Assembly: GCF_009371975.2 (NCBI RefSeq)
Contig: NZ_VIKT02000013.1
Coordinates: 1 to 64,000 of the forward strand
Origin: Microcella pacifica
Lineage (GTDB): Bacteria; Actinomycetota; Actinomycetes; Actinomycetales; Microbacteriaceae
DNA length: 64,000 bases
Direction: 5' to 3'
The position numbers and the translations under genes are program-made. The notes under the pieces were generated by a model, which searched no databases, was not told where the DNA came from, and was given only the letters and a program-made list of their open reading frames with translations. Positions 1 through 8,721 of this stretch are shown in pieces; the first letter of the stretch is position 1, and each line of letters starts with the position of its first letter.

Positions 1-50
1 AGGGCTTCACCGAGCACCGTTGCAGGGTCGACAATGTGGGGAGCGGTCAT
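1..50 (-). pseudogene. IS256-family transposase, N-terminal fragment (runs off window edge)
   Basis: Reading the minus strand from an ATG at position 50 gives MTAPHIVDPATVLGEA and then the window ends. From memory, this opening matches actinobacterial IS256-type (mutator) transposases, which start with 'HIVDP..LLGEAL'. Only 16 codons are visible, so whether the rest is intact cannot be judged. The ORF points out of the window and its upstream side faces the truncated gene at 147-821, as expected if the element's left end lies between them. Confidence 0.6.
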
Positions 51-172
51 CGTGTTGATGCCTTTCGAGAGGGATGTGAGAGTTTCCTCGAAGGATCACA
101 CGGTGACCGCGTTCACGTCAGCAACGACGTGCGCGACCACCGTGGGTTACACCACTATGCGGGACTCCACTC
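1..172 (-). mobile_element. Left end of an IS256-type insertion sequence (boundary approximate)
   Basis: The region between the transposase start (50) and about 172 has no other gene. On the plus strand the segment 145-172 (GTTACACCACTATGCGGGAC and following) resembles, from memory, terminal repeats of actinobacterial IS256 relatives; this is inference. The last eight residues and stop of the neighbouring DUF6994-like gene are encoded inside that segment, suggesting that the element supplied the stop codon. The exact end cannot be fixed without the other terminal repeat. Confidence 0.4.
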
Positions 173-821
173 TGTCGGGAAGGTGGTTGCGTTTGAACTC
201 GGTGAACGGATGGAGAAAATCGACATCGCCCGAAGCGGTCACGAGGTCGTTCAGGATGAAGAAGTCGACGTAGCCTTGAAAGCTCTCGAAGAGGTCGAAG
301 AATGATGAGTACGCAGCGAGCGTCTCGGCGAGCGGGCTTGACTCCCCGTCGTAGTGGCGCCGGATGCACTCCAGGGTGAGGTCGAAACGATCCTCGATCT
401 CACGGTGCGTACCTCGGCGCTGGTTGATCGTCTGCTTGCCCTTGACTGGCACACCGGGAAACACCATCGTTCCGCCGATCGTGTACCCCTGGCGGTGAAA
501 GCGCTCGTTCTCCTCATCCGAGAGCTGCGAGTAGAAATGGTTGAGCCGCTTCCGGTGCGACGAAGCAATGGTGTCGCTCGAGAGTACGAACCTGCCGAGA
601 TCAGAGTCATGCGCGAGATACACCGTGCGCTTTTCCGGAACCAGCTCGAAGACCTGCCCATTCGGCAGCTCCTTGCTCCAGAGCATCCGGTGGTACCGCC
701 GCAGAGTAGGGCTGTACGTGTCGGGGTCTTTGCCCTCGGGAGTGTCTGACCTCAGGTCAAAGCCAGTGTCGAGGTCTTCATCGCCATTCATGAGCGTGAC
801 ACTACTTCGCCTTGCCGACAT
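147..821 (-). CDS. DUF6994-like protein, C-terminus probably cut by an IS
   Basis: 224 residues. The N-terminal part (FDLRSDTPEGKDPDTYSPTL, about residues 21-40, then YHRMLWSKELP) resembles a family of actinobacterial hypothetical proteins I associate with DUF6994. No enzymatic motif is recognised. The middle is charged and aromatic-rich, without a signal peptide or membrane segment. The protein seems to end too early: after FTEFKRNHLPD the last residues (RVESRIVV) are read from sequence that looks like the IS terminal repeat. It lies 42 bp downstream of the TY-Chap2-like gene in the same direction, possibly one operon with hsdR. Confidence 0.55.
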   Translation of the reverse strand: MSARRSSVTLMNGDEDLDTGFDLRSDTPEGKDPDTYSPTLRRYHRMLWSKELPNGQVFELVPEKRTVYLAHDSDLGRFVLSSDTIASSHRKRLNHFYSQLSDEENERFHRQGYTIGGTMVFPGVPVKGKQTINQRRGTHREIEDRFDLTLECIRRHYDGESSPLAETLAAYSSFFDLFESFQGYVDFFILNDLVTASGDVDFLHPFTEFKRNHLPDRVESRIVV

Positions 822-863
822 CCGTGCAAGATACTCCCGCTGCGGTTCGGAGGAGGACGGCGC

Positions 864-1586
864 TTACGGCAGTAGGTGGCCCAACGTCCGAACGACGCAT
901 GGCAACAGCTTTCGCCCGTCGCTCACGTACTCCTCCATGAGGTCAAATCGGTCGCGCCCCACATACAGCAGACCATGATTGCTGACCAGTCCGATCGGAG
1001 TTTCGTCGCGGAGCAAAGCCCAGAAGTGCGCGTGAGGCTCACTCCAGATGCCAATGCGCGGCGCGGCGCGACTATCGGCCTCGGCCAAAGGAAAGGCGCT
1101 GAGATAGCCGCGATACGGAGAAACCTCGTCGAACAAGTCGCCCGAACTGTCGTTGAACTCGTTACGTACGTCCCACACATGTCGATCCGTTTCAGTGATG
1201 CTCAGCAGTCGCGCAATGTATCGGTATGCGATTGCGCGGGCCCCGCTGGCAGGCGCCTTCTCAACGATCGACAACCCCGCCGCACGTTCGATCAAGGCCA
1301 CAGTTCGCCGTGGCTCCCGACTGAAAAGGAAGTCGCTCCACGTGGCAACCTTGTGCATCTGATTGCCCGAGTGCACCTGGATCGAGCCCGCGCGGTTGAG
1401 CATCACACGCGTCGGGTTCTCTTCATACGGAGGGAGCACCAGAGCGAGCACGTCGTACATGCCTCCCCCTGGATGCATCTCGTAGGCCACCATGTCTGGA
1501 TGACGGCGAACCAATTCAGCTGCCAGCCACCAGCTTGCGGGGACAACCTGGCGGTGGGACGGCTCTGGCGCGTCGTCCCTCATCAC
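864..1586 (-). CDS. TY-Chap2-like putative peptide chaperone
   Basis: 240 residues. The stretch ASWWLAAELVRRHPDMVAYE (about 17-36) followed by HPGGGMYDVLAL recalls the TY-Chap2 family, predicted type III secretion-like chaperone folds in actinobacteria; this is family memory, not a search result. The remainder has no recognised motif, signal peptide or transmembrane segment. Its ATG overlaps the stop of hsdR by 4 bp, so it is very likely translationally coupled to the restriction subunit. What it contributes to the restriction system is unknown. Confidence 0.5.
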   Translation of the reverse strand: MMRDDAPEPSHRQVVPASWWLAAELVRRHPDMVAYEMHPGGGMYDVLALVLPPYEENPTRVMLNRAGSIQVHSGNQMHKVATWSDFLFSREPRRTVALIERAAGLSIVEKAPASGARAIAYRYIARLLSITETDRHVWDVRNEFNDSSGDLFDEVSPYRGYLSAFPLAEADSRAAPRIGIWSEPHAHFWALLRDETPIGLVSNHGLLYVGRDRFDLMEEYVSDGRKLLPCVVRTLGHLLP

Positions 1587-4500
1587 GCGGCCTCATCTCC
1601 ACGGCGGTAGAGCAACTTGCCGATGATCGACACGAACTGCGTGAGCTTCGCCTGGTCGTCGAAGAGTTCGTCAGCCATCTTGCCGTTGTTCTCGCGCGCG
1701 GCGATGATCGCCGTGACCACTGCGGTCGCGAGGTCGGGGCTCGCGAGGAACTGCTTCTCTGAGTTGGCGGCGCGCTGCTCTCGAATCTGGTCGTTCTCGC
1801 GCACCTTGCCCGCCACGTGGGTCGCCATGCCCACGAAGTCGGCGTCCGTGAAGTCAGTCGAGTCGAAGAGCTGGTTCAGCTGCTCCACCGCCTCCTCCAG
1901 CAACACCAGGTCAGGATCTTTCGGCGCCTTCGTACCCGTCTCCGTCTGCGGATCGAGCTCGACATCGCCCTCGAGACCTAGCGCGGCATCCGGCAGCTTC
2001 TTGATCGAGTAGCTCACGAGTTGCACGCCGGCCAGGTCGATCGGCACACGCATGTTCTCCTCGCGGATGAGACGCGCGAGCCCGCGAGAGTAGATCGACA
2101 GCTTCTCCAGGTCAGTGCTCTCGAAGTTGATTACCTGCGACAGGAAGTCGTAGGCGTTGACGTAGGCGGTGAGGTCTGACCTGAAGAGGTACAGCCGCTC
2201 CGCCTCCGCGGCGTCGTGGTCGTTCAGCGCGGCCTGCAGCCGGGTGACGAAGCGACTGCGACCGGGTTCGATCGCCGCGAAGTAGGCGTTGTTGCCCTTG
2301 GCGAGCAACTGCGCGGTCGCGGCAGCCTCAACCTCATGCCACTCCCACACGCCGTATGCGTCGAGCTTCGCGCGCAGGTCGACGACCACATTCGGGTCCG
2401 AGACGTCGCTGAGCCGGGCATCCCGAAAATACGGCTCGAAGGACTCCCGGATGACCTCCGGATCGTTCACGAAGTCGAGCACGCACGTGAAGTCTTTGCC
2501 CGTGGCCGTGCGGTTGAGGCGTGAGAGGGTCTGCACGGCGGTGACTCCGGAGAGCTTCTTGTCGACGTACATCGCCACCAGGAGAGGCTGGTCGAACCCG
2601 GTCTGGAACTTGTTGGCCACGAGCATGACCTGGTAGTCGTCAGACTCGAACGCCTGCGGCAGCGAACGGCCTTTCACGCCCTGGTTCATGTTCGACTCGG
2701 TGAACGGCTCCGGCCCCGACTGGGCGTCGCGCACCTCACCCGAGAAGGCGACGAGCGCGTTCAAGTCGGTGTAACCGGACTCAGCCAGGTAGGCGTCGAG
2801 AGCGAGCTTGTAGCGCACAGCCTCCATGCGGGAACCGGTCACGACCATCGCCTTCGCGCGCCCATCCAGTCGCCAGGCGACGTTCGAGCGGAAGTGCTCG
2901 ACGATGATGCGCACCTTCTGGCTGATGTTGAAGTCGTGCAGCTTCACCCAGTTCATGAGCTGCTTCACGGCGGCGGAACGATCGACGAGCGGGGCATCCG
3001 CGTCGTACTCCTGGCCGGCGTGCGCGAGCTTGAAAGCCACCTTGTACGGCGTGTAGTTCTTGAGCACGTCGAGGATGAAGCCCTCCTCGATCGCCTGCTG
3101 CATCGTGTACAGGTGGAACGGTCGCGGCTTGCCGTCGGCATCCTTGCGGCCGAACAGCTCGAGTGTCTTCGCCTTCGGCGTCGCCGTGTACGCGAAGTAG
3201 GAGATGTTGGTGGCGTTGGCGCGAGACTCCATCTGGAGGGCGAGCAGCGCCTCCATGTCGACCTCTCCCCCGTCGTCGAGATCGGCGGCCTCGTCGGGCG
3301 ACAGCACCTGCTTGACTTTGCTCGCCGTCGTGCCTGTCTGCGAGGAGTGCGCCTCGTCCGCGATGATCGCGAATGAGTGGTCGGGCAGCGTGCCGAGCTT
3401 CTCGGCGACGAAGCCGAACGTCTGAATCGTGACGACGATGATCGGCGCCTTCGCGGTCAAGGCTGCCGCCAGCCGCTCAGACTTCGACCCGGAGCCGGCG
3501 GCGTCGATCGCGACGACCACGCCACTCTTGGCGTCGATCTGCTTGATCGCATCCTGCAGCTGCGAGTCGAGCACCGTTCGGTCGGTGACGACGATGACCG
3601 AGTCGAACGCCTTCGCACCGTCCGGGTGGTGCAGAGTCGACAACTGGTGGGCGGTCCAGGCGATCGAGTTCGTCTTACCCGAACCAGCGGAGTGCTGGAT
3701 CAAGTACCGATGGCCAGGCCCCTCGGTGCGCGCGGCGTCGATGAGGTGCGTGACCGACTCCCACTGATGGAAGCGCGGGAACAGGAGAGTCTCGCGCTTC
3801 TGTACCTCCCCCGTCACGGGGTCGACAGACTTCGAGACCTGCAGGTGCATGAACCGGCCCAAGATGTCCAGCCACGCGTCACGCTGCAGCACCCGTTCCC
3901 ACAGGTACGAGGTCGACGAGCTCTCCGCGTTGGCTGGGTTGCCCGACCTGCCATTGTCGCCACGGTTGAAGTGCAGGAAGCGCGTCGACTCCCCCTCGAG
4001 CTTCGTGGTCATGTGCACTTCACGATTCGATACAGCGAAGTGCACGAGTGCGCGCCGACCGAAGCCCAGCAGCGGTTCACCCTTCGGCTGGCGATCCTGC
4101 CGGTACTGCGTGATCGCGTTCTGCACACTCTGGGTGAAGTCGGTCTTCAGCTCGATCGTCGCGACGGGCAGACCGTTGACGAAGAGCACCAGGTCGATGC
4201 TGTTCTGGTTCTTCGTCGAGTAGTGCACCTGCCGCATGACGCGCACCCGCATCTGCGCGTAGGCATCAGTGGTCGTCGGGTTGAGGTCGTCGGCCGGCTT
4301 GAACTGCGCCATGCGGAACGTGTGGGGAACGTTCGTGAAGCCGCGGCGCAGCACGGCGAGCGTGCCGCCCTGCTGACCTCCCGACGCTTCGAAGGGAGCG
4401 TCGAGCGACTTAACGAGTCGGTCGAGGAGGGCCTCACGATCGCGCTCCCGCGACTCCGAGCGAACAGCCTTCGCCAGAGTCTCAGGTTGCGTGGCCTCCA

Positions 4501-4636
4501 GCCAGGCAAAGACATCTTCCGGGAAGAGCGCCCGCGCGCGGTCGTAGCCCGCATCGTTCGGCGAGTACAACCACCCATTCGCGGCGAGGTGCTCGCAGAT
4601 TTCCCGCTCGAACGGGTTCTCGTTGTGGATGGCCAC
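1583..4636 (-). CDS. hsdR: Type I restriction endonuclease subunit R
   Basis: 1017 residues, a normal length for HsdR, the ATP-dependent translocase and nuclease subunit of type I restriction enzymes. The nuclease domain shows the PD-(D/E)XK residues D148 and ELK 162-164. The helicase core has a Walker A (HSAGSGKTN, 315-323), a DEAH box (427-430) and motif III (TATPK, 484-488). The C-terminal third is the HsdM-binding helical part. Start is GTG with GAGGGAG upstream. It is 6.8 kb away from hsdS/hsdM in the same orientation, an unusual split, but no other R subunit is present, so it is the probable partner. Frame is intact throughout. Confidence 0.95.
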   Translation of the reverse strand: MAIHNENPFEREICEHLAANGWLYSPNDAGYDRARALFPEDVFAWLEATQPETLAKAVRSESRERDREALLDRLVKSLDAPFEASGGQQGGTLAVLRRGFTNVPHTFRMAQFKPADDLNPTTTDAYAQMRVRVMRQVHYSTKNQNSIDLVLFVNGLPVATIELKTDFTQSVQNAITQYRQDRQPKGEPLLGFGRRALVHFAVSNREVHMTTKLEGESTRFLHFNRGDNGRSGNPANAESSSTSYLWERVLQRDAWLDILGRFMHLQVSKSVDPVTGEVQKRETLLFPRFHQWESVTHLIDAARTEGPGHRYLIQHSAGSGKTNSIAWTAHQLSTLHHPDGAKAFDSVIVVTDRTVLDSQLQDAIKQIDAKSGVVVAIDAAGSGSKSERLAAALTAKAPIIVVTIQTFGFVAEKLGTLPDHSFAIIADEAHSSQTGTTASKVKQVLSPDEAADLDDGGEVDMEALLALQMESRANATNISYFAYTATPKAKTLELFGRKDADGKPRPFHLYTMQQAIEEGFILDVLKNYTPYKVAFKLAHAGQEYDADAPLVDRSAAVKQLMNWVKLHDFNISQKVRIIVEHFRSNVAWRLDGRAKAMVVTGSRMEAVRYKLALDAYLAESGYTDLNALVAFSGEVRDAQSGPEPFTESNMNQGVKGRSLPQAFESDDYQVMLVANKFQTGFDQPLLVAMYVDKKLSGVTAVQTLSRLNRTATGKDFTCVLDFVNDPEVIRESFEPYFRDARLSDVSDPNVVVDLRAKLDAYGVWEWHEVEAAATAQLLAKGNNAYFAAIEPGRSRFVTRLQAALNDHDAAEAERLYLFRSDLTAYVNAYDFLSQVINFESTDLEKLSIYSRGLARLIREENMRVPIDLAGVQLVSYSIKKLPDAALGLEGDVELDPQTETGTKAPKDPDLVLLEEAVEQLNQLFDSTDFTDADFVGMATHVAGKVRENDQIREQRAANSEKQFLASPDLATAVVTAIIAARENNGKMADELFDDQAKLTQFVSIIGKLLYRRGDEAA

Positions 4637-4796
4637 GCTGCTCCCTCACTGATGTTGCCCGGCGGGTGATTTCTCTTCAGTCGAGAGTAGTCAGAACGAG
4701 CGACCGTCATGTAGCGAACTCGGTCAAGGCCGTGGTGACCACCATGGCCGCGTGCGAGAGTGACTCCGTGTCGCCTCTCACGGATAGCATCAGAAA
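4637..4796. promoter_or_regulatory. Divergent promoter region, hsdR and Excalibur lipoprotein
   Basis: A 160-bp gap between divergent genes. On the plus strand TAGCAT (4785-4790) lies exactly 6 nt before the ATG at 4797, the layout of a leaderless actinobacterial promoter. No ribosome-binding site precedes that ATG, which agrees. The hsdR side has GAGGGAG before its GTG start but no clear -10 was picked. Confidence 0.5.
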
Positions 4797-5921
4797 ATGC
4801 TCTTCCGACGCGAGACCGCTGTTTTGGTGGTCGCTCTGTTGCTCTCGACTTCTGGTTGCATCTCTCTCGACAGACTGGCGCCTCCCCGGGAGGAACCTGC
4901 CCTACAAACGACGGACGTTCCCGAAACAGACTCTGACGAAGAGGTTGCCGGTGGGGTCACCCAGGTCCGTGAATACTGGCCGCTCGACGATGATCTCCGT
5001 ATTCCCCAGTTTGTCGGCATGAACCTCGATGACGCAATCGACCTTGCGAACCGACTTCGACTGAACGTGAACGACGAAGACGCCTGGAACGAGCGCAATA
5101 TCTGGAACCGCTCGAACTGGACTGTCGTCTGGCAGAACTTCGCACCTGGACGACCGGCCGGCGAAAAAACCTACGTCGACCTGCGTGCGCTAAAGCACGA
5201 CGAAATTACGTCCGAAGTGACCGACACCCTTGCGTTCGATCTGCACACGGACGAGCGCATGTTCACCGGGACTATCACCGGCTATGAGCGCGATGGGTTA
5301 GTGGGCATCTCTACGGTTTTCGTAGATGCCAAACCCGTGCAACTTGACCTGATTTCGCCACTCGCACCGGGGTGCGGGTCTGCGCTGAAGGAGGGGCTGG
5401 ACGCCGCTCGCGAAGCGTTGGTGGGAGAACTGCCGATCGGCCAAAGGGTTCTCGTGGTGATGAGCGAGAAGTATGCAGACGCTGGCTTCATTCACGTGCT
5501 TGAGGGCAGAAGCGTCGACCCCGTCGTCACACCTCCCGAAGACTCAGTCAATGAGCGCCTGATTCGCACGGGATGGTGGGTACCCGACTCCCTCTCCATG
5601 GAAGGAGGTATCGGTCTCGATAGCTACGGGGAAAGCACCGTCGCATTCGAACTCTATAGTCCCCGCAGCAGCATCACCTCTCAAGCGGTGGACTACGTTC
5701 GATACATCGCCCAGGCAGGTGACGAGGCCGTGCGGAAGTACATCGGAACAGTGGGCGACTGTCGACGAGCGGCAGAAGCCGACCGAGATGCATATATCGA
5801 CTCCTGGCGCGAAGCAGAACGAGAACGTCTTGCGCGCGAAGCTGAACTGGAGCGGCTAGTGGAATCCGGCCACTACAACTGCCGCGACGGAGACGGTGAC
5901 GGGATCTGCTACGAGCGCTAG
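4797..5921 (+). CDS. Lipoprotein with PASTA-like segment and C-terminal Excalibur motif
   Basis: 374 residues. The N-terminus is a lipoprotein signal (hydrophobic AVLVVALLLSTSGC, predicted lipidated Cys21), so the protein should sit on the outer face of the membrane. Around residues 70-140 'IPQFVGMNLDDAIDLA...' and 'W.VVWQNFAPG' resemble a PASTA domain. The tail (about 360-374, NCRDGDGDGICYE) is an Excalibur calcium-binding motif, DxDxDG between cysteines. The central region is unassigned. It stands alone with a leaderless promoter. A second PASTA protein lies just beyond fic, so both may be cell-wall sensing or anchoring proteins; that link is inference. Confidence 0.75.
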   Translation: MLFRRETAVLVVALLLSTSGCISLDRLAPPREEPALQTTDVPETDSDEEVAGGVTQVREYWPLDDDLRIPQFVGMNLDDAIDLANRLRLNVNDEDAWNERNIWNRSNWTVVWQNFAPGRPAGEKTYVDLRALKHDEITSEVTDTLAFDLHTDERMFTGTITGYERDGLVGISTVFVDAKPVQLDLISPLAPGCGSALKEGLDAAREALVGELPIGQRVLVVMSEKYADAGFIHVLEGRSVDPVVTPPEDSVNERLIRTGWWVPDSLSMEGGIGLDSYGESTVAFELYSPRSSITSQAVDYVRYIAQAGDEAVRKYIGTVGDCRRAAEADRDAYIDSWREAERERLAREAELERLVESGHYNCRDGDGDGICYER

Positions 5922-6228
5922 CAAACCGCACGGCCCGACAAAGCCAACTCCTTCGCGCGCTTCGCCGTTCCCAACCGGGCTGCCGACAGTTCGAGCGGCA
6001 ACCAGGGCCCATCCGAATTGTGGAGCGGCAGCACTAACAGCCCGGATGAACGCCGACTCGACGGTCCCGAGCAAGAGCTCGGCCGCGGCCGGGATGGCCC
6101 TTTGGGCGGGGCGCGGGGCCGCGTGCCTCCACTCTGCCAGGCGTTCTTCGCTCGACTCGTCCATCGTCTAGAGGTCACTGACGATCCGCCGCTGCGAACG
6201 TCTGAAACGAAAGCAGGGCTGGCCCTTG
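5922..6228. other. Intergenic stretch, no gene supported
   Basis: About 300 bp between the lipoprotein stop and the fic operator. A minus-strand ORF (5856-6164) exists but has no start signal, overlaps the lipoprotein end and resembles nothing I recognise. It may hold decayed sequence; I see no RNA gene or repeat in it. Confidence 0.4.
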
Positions 6229-6254
6229 TTAGCGTTTATGCTACTAAACACTAA
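6229..6254. promoter_or_regulatory. Dyad operator upstream of fic
   Basis: TTAGCGTTTA (6229-6238) and TAAACACTAA (6245-6254) form a 10-bp inverted repeat with one mismatch and a 6-nt spacer, notable for being AT-rich in GC-rich DNA. It ends 17 nt before the fic ATG and abuts the AAGGAG at 6255-6260. The Fic protein carries a C-terminal helix-turn-helix, so autoregulation at this site is likely (inference). Confidence 0.6.
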
Positions 6255-6271
6255 TAAGGAGTAGTGGTGTC

Positions 6272-7444
6272 ATGACATGGCCGACGGTCACGTACGAGGA
6301 ACACCCCTGGCACGGCGACCTCGAGCGCACGGCGTCCCGTCGCCAGCAGCTCCGCGCCCGTGGCCCCTACCGCGCGACCGTTCCCCCACTCATCGCCTCG
6401 GTCAACCCCACCATCGACGGCCGACTCGCGGCCGAGGCGGCCGATGCTCAAGCGGCCCTCACAGCATTCGACGCGCGCGTCGGCGAGATACCGGCACCAC
6501 TGGCCGCGATCCTGCTACGCACCGAGTCGGCCTCCAGCTCTGAGATCGAGCGGCTCACCTCCAGCGCCAAAGCGATCGCCCTCGCCGAGCTGGGGCGCCG
6601 CTCGGGCTCCAATGCCGAACTCATAGTCGCCAACGTGCGGGCCATGCAGGCCGCCCTCGACCTCGCCGATGACGTGAGCGTCGACAGCGTCCTCGCCATG
6701 CAGTCAGCACTCCTCCGCCAGCATCACCCCGACCTGGTCGGCCTGCGCAACCAGCAGGTGTGGATCGGTGGAGGCCTCGCGAACACTCCCCACTCGGCGG
6801 AGTTCGTGCCGCCACACCATGCACGCGTGCCCGAGCTCATGCTCGACGTCATGGATTTCGCGCGCCGCACCGACCTGCTGGTGCTGCCGCACGTGGCGCT
6901 CGCGCACGCACAGTTTGAGACGATCCACCCGTTCGCCGACGGCAACGGGCGCACCGGTCGCGCCCTCGTCCAAGCAATGCTGCGCTACCACGGCGTCACC
7001 CGCAGCGTCACCGTCCCCGTCTCCGCCGGCCTGCTGTCCCACACCGGCGACTACTTCGACGCGCTCACCGCCTACCGTGCGGGAGACATCGAACCGATCA
7101 TCGAGCAGTTCATCGCCGCCACCTGGCGCAGCATCGACAATGCCGACCGACTCGTCACCGGTCTGCTGCAACTGCGCATGGAGTGGGAGTCACGAGTGGA
7201 TGCTCGGCGCGGCAGCGGCGCGAGGCGGCTACTCGACCTGCTCGCGTCGCACCCCGTGATCGACGTCACACGCGCGGCCGAATTGCTCGGTGTCGCCTAC
7301 ACCTCCGCCGCAGCCGCGATCGATCGGCTCGAGGCCGCAGGGGTGCTGGTTCCACTAAGCGGTGTAGCCCGCAACCGCGCTTGGCAAGCACCAGCGGTCC
7401 TCGAATTGCTCGACGGCTTCGCCTCTCGGGCCAGGCGTCGCTGA
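6272..7444 (+). CDS. Fic-family protein (AMP-transferase) with C-terminal winged helix
   Basis: 390 residues. The Fic catalytic loop HPFADGNGRTGR is complete (219-230; catalytic His219), so the protein should transfer AMP from ATP to hydroxyl side chains of a target protein. An N-terminal SSSEIE (about 88-93) matches the inhibitory helix found in Fic proteins that self-repress (class II type, glutamate at 93). The C-terminal 75 residues (RRLLDLLASHPVIDVTRAAE...) read as a winged helix-turn-helix. The ATG lies downstream of AAGGAG and a dyad operator. It stands alone, inside the gap that separates hsdR from hsdMS. The target protein is unknown. Confidence 0.9.
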   Translation: MTWPTVTYEEHPWHGDLERTASRRQQLRARGPYRATVPPLIASVNPTIDGRLAAEAADAQAALTAFDARVGEIPAPLAAILLRTESASSSEIERLTSSAKAIALAELGRRSGSNAELIVANVRAMQAALDLADDVSVDSVLAMQSALLRQHHPDLVGLRNQQVWIGGGLANTPHSAEFVPPHHARVPELMLDVMDFARRTDLLVLPHVALAHAQFETIHPFADGNGRTGRALVQAMLRYHGVTRSVTVPVSAGLLSHTGDYFDALTAYRAGDIEPIIEQFIAATWRSIDNADRLVTGLLQLRMEWESRVDARRGSGARRLLDLLASHPVIDVTRAAELLGVAYTSAAAAIDRLEAAGVLVPLSGVARNRAWQAPAVLELLDGFASRARRR

Positions 7445-7445
7445 G

Positions 7446-8654
7446 CTAGCCACATGACGCTATCGAGTATTGGCCCGTCGAGGTGATCTGGCTCGTCACG
7501 CGGCCGTTGACCGTGATCGTGCAGGTAATGCTGCTGCCATTGAGCATCTGGGCACTGAGGTTTCCCTTGTAGCCGGACGTCATGGGAAAGGACTTGCTCC
7601 ACGGCAGGCTCGCGTTGTTCTCTTGTCCGATCGAGAACGACCCTCCCGGCACCGCCCAGGTGATCAATGCCCGAGTGCCGTTGCCCGAGACCGAGAAGAC
7701 AATGCGCGGCTCGCGCAGTGTCAACGTGACCGCCGATCCGTCGCGTGCCTGGGCGCCGCCAGCTGGACTCTGAGTCTGCACTGTCCAATCAGAAGCACCG
7801 TCCTCTGGCCGAAGAGTGACAGTGAATCCTGCTCCTTCAAGAGCCGACTCGGCCTCCCAAAGCCCAAGACCAGCGACATTCGGAACCTCGACCAGCGGTG
7901 GAAGGACAGCCACCTCAACAGCGCCTCCGTAGCGGCGAGCTTCGCCGGCCGGCACGCTCTGTGACATCACCTCCCAATCAGATTCGGCCTCGGCAATATC
8001 TGGCGCGATCGTGAAGCCGAGAAGCTGTAGGGCACTGGTCGCATCACCGAGGGCGGAACCCACCAGCTGTGGCACCGCCACTTCAGGGACATCGAGCTCG
8101 AGTTCAATACTGTCTCCAGCACTCGCATTGCTGCCCGGCCACAGACTTTGTGCGAGCACCTGCCAGGTGGTCGCCACAGGATCGTCCCCGAACTCGGTCT
8201 GGATGCCAAGGCCGAGCTCTCCCAAAACCTGGCGGGCCTGGTTGAGCGTCAGGTCGCGCACATCGGCAACCGTCACACGCATGGGTTCCATACGCAATTG
8301 CACCTCAACAGTGCGCCAGACCGTGTCGCCCGCGGAGGGATTCTGCGTTGCCACGACCTGAAACGTTCGCTCCACAGACGAATCCCAGTTGATCTGATCA
8401 TCGTCGAGGCTAAGGCCAACCTCGTCCATCTCTTCTAGCGCAGAGGCGTGGTCAAGCCCCACTAGCTCGGGCATCGCTACTCGATTCGCGGCTATCAGGG
8501 CAACGACCGCCAACGCCACGCCGACGGCGGCCATGACACCGATAGCCAAGGGGCGCGAAAGCCACCGTCTCAGCGACTCCAAGACTGACGGCGGGGCTTC
8601 GTTCACAGGCGACTCAGTGACCATGAACATGATCTTGACACGAACCCCCGTCAC
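7446..8654 (-). CDS. Membrane protein with four PASTA domains and an MmpS-like C-terminal domain
   Basis: 402 residues. A short cytoplasmic N-terminus is followed by one transmembrane helix (about 36-56). Four tandem PASTA-like repeats (about 60-315) come next, each with a 'P.LVG....A...L...G' start and a 'W.V..Q.P..G' end. The last 85 residues (GTRALITWAVPGG, LPWSKSF, ITCTITVNG) resemble the MmpS/beta-sandwich domain of mycobacterial small membrane proteins. There is no kinase domain, so this is not a PknB homologue. GTG at 8654 and ATGs at 8630 and 8624 are alternative starts; none has a strong ribosome site. It is convergent with fic, separated by 1 bp. Confidence 0.75.
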   Translation of the reverse strand: MTGVRVKIMFMVTESPVNEAPPSVLESLRRWLSRPLAIGVMAAVGVALAVVALIAANRVAMPELVGLDHASALEEMDEVGLSLDDDQINWDSSVERTFQVVATQNPSAGDTVWRTVEVQLRMEPMRVTVADVRDLTLNQARQVLGELGLGIQTEFGDDPVATTWQVLAQSLWPGSNASAGDSIELELDVPEVAVPQLVGSALGDATSALQLLGFTIAPDIAEAESDWEVMSQSVPAGEARRYGGAVEVAVLPPLVEVPNVAGLGLWEAESALEGAGFTVTLRPEDGASDWTVQTQSPAGGAQARDGSAVTLTLREPRIVFSVSGNGTRALITWAVPGGSFSIGQENNASLPWSKSFPMTSGYKGNLSAQMLNGSSITCTITVNGRVTSQITSTGQYSIASCG

Positions 8655-8721
8655 GTTCGCGCGCGGGTATCGCGCTACCCCGCCACGTTCGTCACCCGAA
8701 CCCTTCGAAGCCGTTCTTCCG

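Noticed and set aside
3377-4669. Long plus-strand ORF (430 codons) opposite hsdR
   Set aside because: Arginine/valine-rich composition typical of an antisense shadow in GC-rich DNA; hsdR on the other strand has all motifs.
5856-6164. Minus-strand ORF overlapping the lipoprotein end
   Set aside because: No ribosome site, overlaps a supported gene and no recognisable similarity.
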